Assembly (NCBI RefSeq): GCF_022829725.1
Contig: NZ_JAKSYG010000179.1
Span: 1 to 64,000 of the forward strand
From: Methylobacterium sp. E-005
Lineage (GTDB): Bacteria > Pseudomonadota > Alphaproteobacteria > Rhizobiales > Beijerinckiaceae
Direction: 5' to 3'
DNA: 64,000 nt
The position numbers and the translations under genes were made by a program. The notes below the pieces were generated by a model. That model searched no databases. It had not been told where the DNA came from and was given only the letters and a program-made list of their open reading frames with translations. Of the stretch, positions 56,487 to 64,000 are shown in pieces. Every line of letters starts with the position of its first letter. Positions within the stretch are counted from its first letter, which is position 1.

Positions 56487-58237
56487 CACTCGCTCCCGCC
56501 GTCCTGCTGCCGCTCCCGGTCGCCATCCCGCTCGTGTTCTGCGCGGCGCTGCTGGCGACCGCGCACCTGCTGCCGGGCCGCGCGCCCGACGTCCTGGCTC
56601 TGCTCGCAGCCCTCGCCGTCGCAGTGCTCTCCGCCGTGATCGCCGTGCACGCCGCGGACAAGCCCCTGGTCTACTGGTTCGGGGGCTGGGAGCCGCATGA
56701 CGGCGTCCATCTCGGGATCGGCTTCTCGGTCGACGCAGCGAGCGGCTGGATCGCGGCCTTCATCGGCCTGCTCTACGCCCTGACCTTCGTGTTCGCCTGG
56801 GGCTTCTTCGACCGCACCCACGGGCACTTCCACATCCTGATGCTGCTGTTCCTGGCCGCCATGGTCGGGTTCTGCTTCACCCGGGACATGTTCAACCTGT
56901 TCGTGTGGTTCGAGGTGATGAGCGTCGCGGCCTTTGCGCTCACGGCCTATCACCTGGCGGAATCGTCGCTGTCGGGGGCCATCAACTTCACGGTGGTCAA
57001 CAGCCTCGCGGGCTTCCTGATGCTCGGCGGCATCGGGCTGATCTACGCCCAGACCGGCACCCTCGATTTCGACAGCATCGCCGCGGCCGTCGCCCGGGGC
57101 GGCCGGGATCCCGTGGTGGCCGGCGCCTTCTGCCTCGTGGCGGCGGCCCTGATGATCAAGGGCGCGATCGTGCCGTTCCAGTTCTGGCTCGCCGATGCCC
57201 ACGCGGTGGCGCCGAGCCCGGTCTCGGTGATCTTCTCCGGCTCGATGGTCTCGCTCGGGCTGTTCGGCCTCGCGAAGGTGAGCGCCGTCGTGTTCGGAGG
57301 CTCGGATCAGGTCCAGGGCGCCCTGCCGATGCTGCTGATCGGGCTCGGCAGCGTCACGGCCCTGCTCGGCGGCTGGATGGCCCTGCTGCAGCGCCATCTC
57401 AAGCGGATGCTCGCCTTCTCGACGATCTCGCATGCCGGCATCATGCTGACCGGGCTCGGCGCCCTATCGATCGGCGGCACCGGCGGGATGCTGGTCTACG
57501 TGGTCGGCCACGGGCTGGTGAAGGGCGCCCTGTTCATGATCGCCGGCATCCTGCTCGCCACCCAGGCGAGCATCGATGAGATCGCCCTGCGCGGCCTCGG
57601 CCGGGGCATCTGGCCGGCCGGAATCGCCATGGCGCTGGCCGCCCTGCTGCTCTGCGGCCTGCCGGTCGGTGCGCTCGACCAGGGCACGCGCCTCGTCCAG
57701 GGGGCGCTGTCGGCGCAGGGGCACGGCGTCGCGCTCGCCGCCACCGCGATTGGCGCCGCGCTGACCGGGGCGGCGGTGCTGCGGGCGGCGGGCCGCATCT
57801 TCCTCGGGCTCGGCCCCGACCCCGGCGACGAGGCCGGGGCGCCGAGCGAGGATGAGCGCGAGAAGGCCAACCGGCCGCTCTGGCTGATGCTGGCGCCGTG
57901 CTGCGTGCTGCTGGCCGTCGACATGGCGCTGCCGGCGGGCCCGATCGCGCACGCCCTGCCGCGGGCCGTTTCGGCCTTCATGCACCGGCCGGAGGGCGGT
58001 CCCCTGGCCGAGGGGCCGGGTTGGCTGCCCTGGGCCTCCGTGGCGGCAGCCCTGGCGGGCGCCGGCTACGGTCTGTTCCGGAACCGGTTACCGGCTTTCG
58101 TGGTCCAGCCCGTCCGCGCCACCCAGTCGGTCCCGACGCGGGCGCTGGAGATCCTGCACAGCGGCTTGATCGGCGATTACGCGGCGTGGCTGGCCGTCGG
58201 GGTCGCGGTGATTGCGGCGGTGCTGGCGCTGGTGTGA
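56483..58237 (+). CDS. mnhD: Antiporter subunit D (MnhD/MrpD, proton-conducting)
   Basis: 584-aa member of the NuoL/M/N family and the only large antiporter-like subunit here. Motifs: MLLFLAAMVGFCFTRDMFNLFVWFEVMSVAAFALTAYH spans the TM5 Glu region (about 114-151, Glu in FEVMS); INFTVVNSLAGFLMLGGIGL (about 168); MIKGAIVPFQFWLADAHAVA with the key Lys (about 228-247); and LKRMLAFSTISHAGIMLTGL (about 307-326). About 14 helices. It ends the operon and a possible hairpin lies about 140 bp downstream. Confidence 0.9.
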   Translation: MTLAPAVLLPLPVAIPLVFCAALLATAHLLPGRAPDVLALLAALAVAVLSAVIAVHAADKPLVYWFGGWEPHDGVHLGIGFSVDAASGWIAAFIGLLYALTFVFAWGFFDRTHGHFHILMLLFLAAMVGFCFTRDMFNLFVWFEVMSVAAFALTAYHLAESSLSGAINFTVVNSLAGFLMLGGIGLIYAQTGTLDFDSIAAAVARGGRDPVVAGAFCLVAAALMIKGAIVPFQFWLADAHAVAPSPVSVIFSGSMVSLGLFGLAKVSAVVFGGSDQVQGALPMLLIGLGSVTALLGGWMALLQRHLKRMLAFSTISHAGIMLTGLGALSIGGTGGMLVYVVGHGLVKGALFMIAGILLATQASIDEIALRGLGRGIWPAGIAMALAALLLCGLPVGALDQGTRLVQGALSAQGHGVALAATAIGAALTGAAVLRAAGRIFLGLGPDPGDEAGAPSEDEREKANRPLWLMLAPCCVLLAVDMALPAGPIAHALPRAVSAFMHRPEGGPLAEGPGWLPWASVAAALAGAGYGLFRNRLPAFVVQPVRATQSVPTRALEILHSGLIGDYAAWLAVGVAVIAAVLALV

Positions 58238-58375
58238 GCAGCCAGGTTTTTCCAATCTGGCGTTCGTCAAGGTCCGCAGCTCGGTCCGCAGCTCGACACA
58301 CTGTGATCACCTCCTTCCAATTGCCGAGGCGATCTCGATTGAGGGCAATGCCATAGCGCACTAGCTTTCTCCTCA

Positions 58376-58396
58376 TCCGGCTCAACCGGAGCCGGA
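58376..58396 (+). other. Stem-loop upstream of the selenoprotein gene
   Basis: TCCGGCTC and GAGCCGGA form an 8-bp perfect stem with loop AACCG, no U-run. It lies about 139 bp after mnhD and 42 bp before the next ATG. It could be a weak terminator of the mnh operon or part of the leader of the next gene. Confidence 0.35.
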
Positions 58397-58438
58397 CGGC
58401 GCCCACGCGCGACGCGGACGGCGAACACAGGAGGAAAC

Positions 58439-59926
58439 ATGGACGCGCAAGCGACCGGAGATCCCGGGGGCGGACAGCCCTGGGGGCCTCACAATACGGT
58501 GACGGTGGTCGATCCGTCGCCGGTCAATTGGCTCTCGATCACTTGGAACACGATGGAGGAGGCCAACCGCGTCGATCACGACGGGATCGGCCAGCCGAGC
58601 CTCGCGGAATCGTGGCGGTGGCTCGACCGCGAGACCCTCGAACTCAAGATGCGGGACGCCGTCTACCAGGATGGCGAGCCGTTCAACGCCGCGATGTTCA
58701 AGCTCGGCTTCGACAAGGTCCAGGAATGGACCAACCCGCACCCGCCGGGCGCCTTCCTGAACTTCGCCCGGGACGTCACCTGTGAGGCGGTGGATGAGCG
58801 CACGATCCGCATGCGCTTCCCCGGCGGCGATTCCGCAGCGTTGATGAAGCTGCGCGGCATGCACCTGCCGTCGACGCGCTTCTGGAACGAGTGGGGTTTT
58901 GTCGACCCGAAGACGGGATCGGCCGAAGGCCATTGGTGAGTCATCGACGCGCCCGGTCCGTGGGGGACTGGCCCGTTCGTGCTCACCGAGGGTGTCTCGC
59001 TGATCGACTCCCGCTCCGATCGTGTCGTGATGGAGCCCAACGCGACCTACTGGAACCCGGCCCGCAAGCCGACGGTCCGGATCGTCTACGACAACGTCAT
59101 CGGCAAGGATGAGGGCATCAAATCTGTGGCGTCCGGTGACGGCCGCGTGGATGTGGTGTTCGACCTGACGCCCGCGGAGGCCAAGGCCTTTCCGCAGAGC
59201 GACAAGGGCAAGATCCAGACGAAGAAGGCCAAGACGATCCTCACGGGCGTCTTCAACGAGACCAAGCCCGATTCCATCTGGCGCGACCCGGCCGTGCGGC
59301 GGGCGCTCAACCTCGCCATCGACCGGCAGCACGTGCTCGATCAGGGCGCGCACGGCTACGGCACGGTGATCCCGGCCTTCATCCAGCCCGGCCGCTACGG
59401 GGCCGATCCTGGCATGAGCCCGCTTCCGCACGATCCGGAGGCCGCACGCGCGGGCCTGGAGAGGGCGGGCCTCGGCGGGCGGGAGATCGTGATCGTTGCC
59501 TCACCCGCCTGGAAGGGTGTCGTCGAGGCGATCGGGCAGGACCTGTCGAAGATCGGCCTCTCGGCCCGCTTCGTCAGCGACCGCGGCGACCTGCCGGAGG
59601 ATTTCGACCTCAAGCTCGAATGGTACTTCGACTGGACGCCGCAATACCCCGTCGCCTGCGTGCACCGGGAGTTCTTCGGCCGTGACGCGACCCTGCGCCA
59701 GGGTCCGGAGGATCCGGAGTTCGACGCCCTCTACGAGACGCTCCTGCACACGCCGGAGGAGCAGACCGAGGAAGTCGTGCGGGAAGTTGAGCGGTACATC
59801 CAGGACAGGTCCAAGGCCCTGTTCCTGTATTCGCCGTTCACGCTGTTCGCGGTCTCCGACCGGGTGGCGTTCACGCCCTACGACACCTGCATGTCGGAAC
59901 TCGCCGAGACCCGCATCAAGGGCTGA
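58439..59926 (+). CDS. Probable selenoprotein with family-5 substrate-binding-protein fold (UGA at codon 167)
   Basis: Read through the TGA at 58937-58939, the frame gives 495 aa like SBP_bac_5 (Dpp/Opp-type) proteins: NWLSITWNTMEEANRVDHDG near residue 21, LAESWRWLDRETLELKMRDA (about 58-77) with the usual W...F/L.LR context, EGHW then the TGA then VIDAPGPWGTGPFVLTEG (about 168-185), ATYWNPARKP (about 202), DPAVRRALNLAIDRQHVLDQ (about 282-301), HDPEAARAGLERAGL, and YSPFTLFAVSDRV. No frame change is needed. GGAGG precedes the ATG at 58439. No signal peptide or lipobox is seen and no permease or ATPase is adjacent. A stem-loop follows the TGA and selB is the next gene, so Sec is more likely than a nonsense mutation (TGG to TGA), which is the alternative. 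Confidence 0.72.
58946..58977 (+). promoter_or_regulatory. Candidate bacterial SECIS element
   Basis: Upper stem CCGGTCC at 58953-58959 pairs with GGACTGG at 58965-58971 (one G-U pair) around apical loop GTGGG at 58960-58964. A lower stem GACG (58946-58949) with CGTT (58974-58977) extends it across a small internal loop. The apical loop starts 20 nt after the TGA and has G in its first position and a GG. In E. coli fdhF the SelB-binding loop AGGUCU is a similar distance from UGA. Confidence 0.6.
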
Positions 59927-59984
59927 GGCCGCAACCGGCCGGTGCGGAGCGATCTGCGCCGGCCCAACACGAAGCCGCTACCGC

Positions 59985-61913
59985 ATGATCATCGCCACCG
60001 CGGGCCATATCGACCACGGCAAGACCGCGCTGGTGAAGGCGCTCACCGGCATCGACGCCGACCGGCTGCCGGAGGAGAAGGCGCGGGGCATCACCCTCGA
60101 TCTCGGCTTCGCCTACGCGCCGGAGGGCGGCCTCCTCAAAACGCCGGTCGGTTTCGTCGATGTGCCGGGCCACGAGCGGCTGGTCCGCACCATGGTGGCG
60201 GGCGCCACCGGCGTGACGTGCGCGCTGCTCGCGGTCGCGGCCGATGACGGGATCATGCCGCAGACCCGCGAGCACGTCGCGATCCTCGATCTCCTCGGGC
60301 TGACCCGCGGCGTCGTTGCGATCACCAAGGTCGACCGGGCCGATCCCGCGCGGGTTGCCGCCGTAACGGCCGAGATCGGTGCGTTGCTCGCCGGAACCGG
60401 GCTCGCCACCGCGCCGATCCTCGCCTGCTCGGCCCTGACGGGCGCCGGGATCACCGATCTCGCGTGCCATCTCGAAGCGCTTGGCGATGGGGCGCAAGCC
60501 CGGGCCGATTCCCGCTTGTTCCGCCTCGCCGTCGATCGCTGCTTCACCGTAGCGGGCGCGGGCCTCGTCGTGACCGGCGCCGTGCATGCCGGCACGGTGC
60601 GGCTGGGTGACCGGCTGCTGGTCTCCCCCGGCGGGCAGGAGGCGCGGGTCCGCGCGATCCGCGTCCGCGACGCCGCTGCCGAAACGGCACAGGCCGGGGA
60701 GCGCTGCGCCCTCAATCTCGCGGGTCCGCGGATCACCCGAGAGGCGGTCAGCCGTGGCCATTGGATCCTGGCGCCCGAGCTCCATGGGCCGACGGTCCGG
60801 CTCGATGTGATGCTGCGTCACCTGTCCGGCGCTACGCGGCCGCTGCGCCACCGGACGCCGGTCCACGTGCATCTCGGCGCGGCCGCGGTGACAGGTCGGG
60901 TCCTGCTGGACGCGAACGGCGCGCTGCCGCCCGGGGCGGTCGCCCCCGCGATTCTTGCGCTCGATGCCGGGCTCGGCGCCCTGGCTGGCGACCGCTTCAT
61001 CCTGCGCGACATCTCGGCGACCCGCACCCTGGGCGGGGGCCGGGTCATCGACATCGACAGCCCCCGCCGCGGCGCCTGGGCTCCCGGGCGACGCGCGATC
61101 GTCGACGCTCTCGACACGCCCGACGACCGGCATGCGCTAAAGTGTCTGCTCGCCGCGTCGGCGGGGGGCATTGATCTCTTGAGCTTCGGCCGCCTGCGAA
61201 ACCTGCCTGCGGACACGGGCGACGCCCTGGGGACCGAACTCGGGGCGGTCGTGATCAAGGTCGGCGCGGTCCGTCGAGCCTTTGCGGACGCGCGGGTCAC
61301 GGCGCTGGCCGGGCGGGTGCTCGCCGACCTCGATCGGGCGCATGCCGACGCGCCCGACGATCCCGGCCTGCTGGCCGAGGAGATGGCCGCCCTGATGCCG
61401 ACGCCGGATCAGCCGGTTCTGTCCGCCATCCTCGATCGCCTCCTGCGGCAGGGCACGATCGCGCGCACAGGCCGCCTGTTCCACCGTCCCGACCATATCG
61501 CGCGCCTGCGCCCGGCCGACGCCGCTCTCTACGCGGCCCTCCGGGCCGAGCTGGAGGCGGCCGGGCGCGACCAGCCCCGGCTCGCCCTCCTCGCCGAACG
61601 GCTCGGGCGCGATCCGGAGGATCTGCGTCCCCTCCTCGACAAGGTCGGACGCCTCGGCTGGCTCCGCCGGATCGCGAAGAACTATTACGTCCCGCCGGCG
61701 ATCCTCGCCGACCTCGCCGGCGTCGCGCGGGCGGTGGCGGCGGCGCATCCGGAACGGCTTCTCACCGTGGGGCAGTTCCGTGAGGCGGCCGGCATCGGGC
61801 GCAATCTGACGATGCCGCTCCTCGAATTCTTCGATGCGCGAGGATTTACGCTCCGCGTAGCGGAGGGGCGGCGCATCCGCACCGAATGGTGCATGGTCGA
61901 GGCCGGCGAATAA
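59985..61913 (+). CDS. selB: Selenocysteine-specific elongation factor SelB
   Basis: Delivers Sec-tRNA to UGA codons followed by a SECIS. 642 aa. GTPase domain: G1 [20 protein letters not shown] (about 5-24), ITLDLGFAY in the switch region, G3 [10 protein letters not shown] (about 53-62), G4 [10 protein letters not shown] (about 104-113). Then two EF-Tu-like barrels ([20 protein letters not shown]). The C-terminal half holds winged helices: [20 protein letters not shown] and [20 protein letters not shown], ending [20 protein letters not shown], which bind the SECIS. It starts 58 bp after the selenoprotein stop. No selA, selD or selC is in the window. Confidence 0.93.
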   Translation: MIIATAGHIDHGKTALVKALTGIDADRLPEEKARGITLDLGFAYAPEGGLLKTPVGFVDVPGHERLVRTMVAGATGVTCALLAVAADDGIMPQTREHVAILDLLGLTRGVVAITKVDRADPARVAAVTAEIGALLAGTGLATAPILACSALTGAGITDLACHLEALGDGAQARADSRLFRLAVDRCFTVAGAGLVVTGAVHAGTVRLGDRLLVSPGGQEARVRAIRVRDAAAETAQAGERCALNLAGPRITREAVSRGHWILAPELHGPTVRLDVMLRHLSGATRPLRHRTPVHVHLGAAAVTGRVLLDANGALPPGAVAPAILALDAGLGALAGDRFILRDISATRTLGGGRVIDIDSPRRGAWAPGRRAIVDALDTPDDRHALKCLLAASAGGIDLLSFGRLRNLPADTGDALGTELGAVVIKVGAVRRAFADARVTALAGRVLADLDRAHADAPDDPGLLAEEMAALMPTPDQPVLSAILDRLLRQGTIARTGRLFHRPDHIARLRPADAALYAALRAELEAAGRDQPRLALLAERLGRDPEDLRPLLDKVGRLGWLRRIAKNYYVPPAILADLAGVARAVAAAHPERLLTVGQFREAAGIGRNLTMPLLEFFDARGFTLRVAEGRRIRTEWCMVEAGE

Positions 61914-61914
61914 G

Positions 61915-61990
61915 TGGTGCCGCAAGAGGGATTCGAACCCCCGACCCCCTCATTACGAATGAGGTGCTCTACCAGCTGAGCTATTGCGGC
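61915..61990 (-). tRNA. tRNA-Thr (anticodon CGT)
   Basis: Minus-strand cloverleaf: acceptor GCCGCAA pairs with TTGCGGC; D arm AGCTCAGCTGGTAGAGC; anticodon stem CCTCA/TGAGG with loop TTCGTAA giving CGT, for ACG threonine codons; T arm GTTCGAATC. The CCA end is encoded. It sits 1 bp from the selB stop and converges with it. Confidence 0.95.
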
Positions 61991-62099
61991 CCGGGCCCCG
62001 ATCGGAGCCATGCCCGGCGCAAGATCGGCCGCGTCGGACGTGGCAGGCTCATAGCGGCCCGACCTGCTTAAAGCAAGGCCGGAGCCGGGCAGATCGCCA

Positions 62100-63257
62100 T
62101 CACGCGTCGGGCTCCGCGGCGAGTTCGTCGCGCAGGAAGGCTGTCACGTCGGCCCGGTCCACGCCCGGTGCGATGAAGCTCTGGCCGATCCCCCGGGCGA
62201 GGATGAAGGTCAGCGCGCCGTCGCGGACCTTCTTGTCCTGCGCCATCGCGTCCACGATCGCCTCGGCGCCGCCGCACCCGCCCGGGACCGCTTGGAGGCG
62301 GGTCGGCAGGCCGGCGAGCGCCAGATGGTTGGCGACGCGCCCAGCCTCCTGGCCAGCGCACAGGCCGAGCCGGGCCGAGAAGCGGAAGGCCAGCGCCAAG
62401 CCGATCGCGACGCCCTCCCCGTGGACCAGCCGCGTCGAATCGTAGCCGGTCAGGCGCTCCAGGGCGTGGCCGAAGGTGTGGCCGAGGTTGAGCAGGGCCC
62501 GCTCGCCGTCCTCGCGCTCATCGCGGGTCACCACTGCCGCCTTGGCCTGGCAGCACGCCGCGACTGCAGCCTCGCGCTCCGGGCCGCCGGAGAAAATCCC
62601 ACGCCAGTTGGCCTCGCACCAGTCGAAGAAGCCGGAATCGGCGATCAACCCGTACTTGGCGACCTCGGCGTAGCCGGCGCGCATCTCCCGCTCCGACAGG
62701 GTGTCGAGGGCCGCGGTATCGGCCAGGACGAGGCGGGGCTGATGGAAGGCGCCGATCAGGTTTTTGCCGAGCGGGGCGTTGATGCCGGTCTTGCCGCCGA
62801 CCGAAGAATCGACCTGCGCGAGCAGGCTGGTCGGCACCTGCACGAAGCGCACGCCGCGCCGCAGGGTCGCGGCCGCGAAGCCCGCCAGATCCCCGACGAC
62901 GCCGCCGCCCAGCGCCACCACGAGGTCGCCGCGCTCGACCTTGAGGGCGAGCAGCCCGTCGCAGACCGTGGCGTAGCCCGCGTAGGATTTCGAGCCCTCG
63001 CCGGGCGCGACCGTCACCGTGCCGGCTTGCAGGCCGACCCGCTCCAGGCTGTCCCGCAGGCGGCCGGCATAAAGGGCCCCGACGGTCTCGTCCGTGACGA
63101 TCGCGGCCCGGCGGCCGCCGAGCGCGGCCACCGCGTCGCCCGCTGTGTCGATCAGGCCGCGGCCGATCCGGATGTCGTAGGCGCGGCCGCCGTCGAGGGG
63201 GACGTGGACGGTCAGGGGTTCGGAACGGGTCGAGGGCTCGGTCACAGGCTTGCTCAA
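62100..63257 (-). CDS. aroB: 3-dehydroquinate synthase
   Basis: Second step of the shikimate pathway, NAD+- and Zn2+/Co2+-dependent. 385 aa. Seen: GEGSKSYAGY (about 87-96), the Gly-rich GDLVVALGGGVVGDLAGFAA (about 110-129), PTSLLAQVDSSVGGKTGINA (about 141-160), RAGYAEVAKYGLI with metal Glu (about 193), and LLNLGHTFGHALE (about 255) with two metal His residues. The TTG at 63255-63257 lies 2 bp after the aroK stop; a GTG at 63243-63245 is the alternative. Classic aroK-aroB pair. Confidence 0.93.
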   Translation of the reverse strand: MSKPVTEPSTRSEPLTVHVPLDGGRAYDIRIGRGLIDTAGDAVAALGGRRAAIVTDETVGALYAGRLRDSLERVGLQAGTVTVAPGEGSKSYAGYATVCDGLLALKVERGDLVVALGGGVVGDLAGFAAATLRRGVRFVQVPTSLLAQVDSSVGGKTGINAPLGKNLIGAFHQPRLVLADTAALDTLSEREMRAGYAEVAKYGLIADSGFFDWCEANWRGIFSGGPEREAAVAACCQAKAAVVTRDEREDGERALLNLGHTFGHALERLTGYDSTRLVHGEGVAIGLALAFRFSARLGLCAGQEAGRVANHLALAGLPTRLQAVPGGCGGAEAIVDAMAQDKKVRDGALTFILARGIGQSFIAPGVDRADVTAFLRDELAAEPDA

Positions 63258-63259
63258 TC

Positions 63260-63871
63260 CTACTGCGCGGCGACGGGGATCGGGCCCTCACCGCCGAGAT
63301 GCGCGTCCAGCGCCTCCAGCACATCCTGCACGACCCGGTCGTGCGAGACTTCCCGCGAGATCACCATGACGTCGGCGGCGGCGTAGACCGGGTGGCGCAC
63401 CGCCATCAGGTCGCGCATCGTCGCCTCGGGATCGTCCGTTTGGAGAAGCGGCCGGTTGCCCCGCTTGCGCACCCGCCGCATCAGCACATCGAGATCGGCC
63501 TTCAGCCAGACCGAAACCGCGGATTCCGCGATGCGCAGGCGGGTGGCCTCGCGCAGGAAAGCACCGCCGCCGGTGGCGAGAACCAGCGGGCCCGCGCGCA
63601 GCAGGCGGGAGATCACCCGCTCCTCGCCGTCGCGAAAGCTCGGTTCGCCGTAGATGGCGAAGATGTCGGGGATCGTCAGGCCGGCCGCCGCCTCGATCTC
63701 GATATCGGCGTCCTTGAAGATCAGCCCGAGGCGGCTCGCAAGGCGCCGGCCCACGGTGCTCTTGCCCGCACCCATCAGCCCCACGAGCACGATCGAGCGC
63801 AGACCGAGCGCCCGGCGCAGCCGTGCCTCGATCGGTTCGCCACCCTCCGCCTCGCCCACCGACTCCTGCAT
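63260..63871 (-). CDS. aroK: Shikimate kinase
   Basis: Phosphorylates shikimate at the 3-position with ATP. 203 aa from the ATG at 63869-63871. P-loop VLVGLMGAGKSTVGRRLASR (about 28-47), shikimate-binding FKDADIEIEAAAG (about 53-65, Asp), SFRDGEERVISRLL (about 77-90), and the GGG loop ATGGGAFLRE (about 97-106). An upstream ATG at 63971-63973 in frame would add 34 residues of Arg-rich sequence; I take the shorter start because the extension has no family resemblance. Confidence 0.92.
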   Translation of the reverse strand: MQESVGEAEGGEPIEARLRRALGLRSIVLVGLMGAGKSTVGRRLASRLGLIFKDADIEIEAAAGLTIPDIFAIYGEPSFRDGEERVISRLLRAGPLVLATGGGAFLREATRLRIAESAVSVWLKADLDVLMRRVRKRGNRPLLQTDDPEATMRDLMAVRHPVYAAADVMVISREVSHDRVVQDVLEALDAHLGGEGPIPVAAQ

Positions 63872-64000
63872 CGCCCCGTGTACCGCCGCTTCCACTGCCC
63901 GTCGCACCGCATCCACACGGCGCCGTGCGACCGCGCCGCCACGCCGGTCGCACGGCGCCGGGCGATCTCCCATCCTGCGGCAGGCTCTTAGCGCGATTCA

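Noticed and set aside
58238-58438. Possible tRNA-Sec (selC) between mnhD and the selenoprotein gene
   Set aside because: No long acceptor arm, TCA anticodon or extended variable arm can be folded from this stretch.
58937-58939. Treating the TGA as a simple nonsense mutation and the locus as two ORFs or a pseudogene
   Set aside because: Kept as alternative, but adjacent selB, the SECIS-like stem and family sequence on both sides make Sec decoding more likely.

Overview
The window looks like chromosomal DNA of a high-GC alphaproteobacterium of the order Hyphomicrobiales, most likely Methylobacterium or a close relative. The grounds are very GC-rich codon usage, a CcrM-type GANTC methyltransferase, an F0-only ATP synthase operon with separate b' and b subunits, a long suf operon preceded by Irr-type (ICE) boxes, a DUF721-dsbA pair beside mutY, and the protein style throughout. 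The genus is inferred. No prophage, insertion sequence or CRISPR array was seen; most of the window is ordinary core genome.

Layout. 1-10 kb: start of kup, bioD, secA, a parvulin prolyl isomerase, an orphan ParD antitoxin, hemH, ung, a secreted protein, a fragment related to acyl-CoA synthetases, and dsbB with a DUF5993 partner. 10-24 kb: enoyl-CoA hydratase, cardiolipin synthase, an EEP-family hydrolase, a YhaN/YhaO-like ATPase-nuclease pair, an M32 carboxypeptidase, Uup, a PHA-system protein and an RlpA-like protein. 24-32 kb: ccrM, mutY, DUF721 (DciA-like), a DsbA-like protein, then the F0 operon (atpI, a, c, b', b) with a good sigma-70 promoter, paired hairpins after the c-subunit gene and a clean terminator. 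32-39 kb: NDH-2, a formate/nitrite-type channel, a CinA-like MoCF protein, sfsA, a FkbM methyltransferase, a hydrolase and an ABC-2 exporter. 40-47.5 kb: the Fe-S assembly operon (an IscS-like desulfurase, sufB, sufC, sufD, sufS and a DUF59 protein) with two tandem ICE-like palindromes upstream. 47.7-53.9 kb: hydrolase, response regulator, homoserine sulfhydrylase, thiolase, IlvD/Edd dehydratase and Nudix hydrolase. 54-58.2 kb: a seven-gene mnh/mrp-like cation antiporter operon whose genes all overlap by 4 bp. 58.4-61.9 kb: a probable selenocysteine island. 61.9-64 kb: tRNA-Thr(CGT), aroB and aroK.

The most interesting item is at 58439-61913. A family-5 substrate-binding-protein gene is interrupted by one in-frame TGA at codon 167. 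The reading frame resumes with family-like sequence directly after it. A stem-loop with a G-containing apical loop sits 20 nt beyond the TGA, where bacterial SECIS elements lie. The next gene, 58 bp downstream, is selB, the selenocysteine-specific elongation factor. Together these suggest an unusual selenoprotein with an ABC-transporter binding-protein fold, no visible signal peptide and no adjacent permease, rather than a pseudogene.

Other points worth a second look are the tandem ICE boxes on suf, two desulfurases in one operon without sufA, intercistronic hairpins after atpE, two families of paired inverted intergenic repeats, an Mrp-type operon with no MrpA antiporter domain, a cluster of CtrA-like and GANTC motifs near 39.8 kb, and several small proteins (29-77 aa), most of them membrane proteins.
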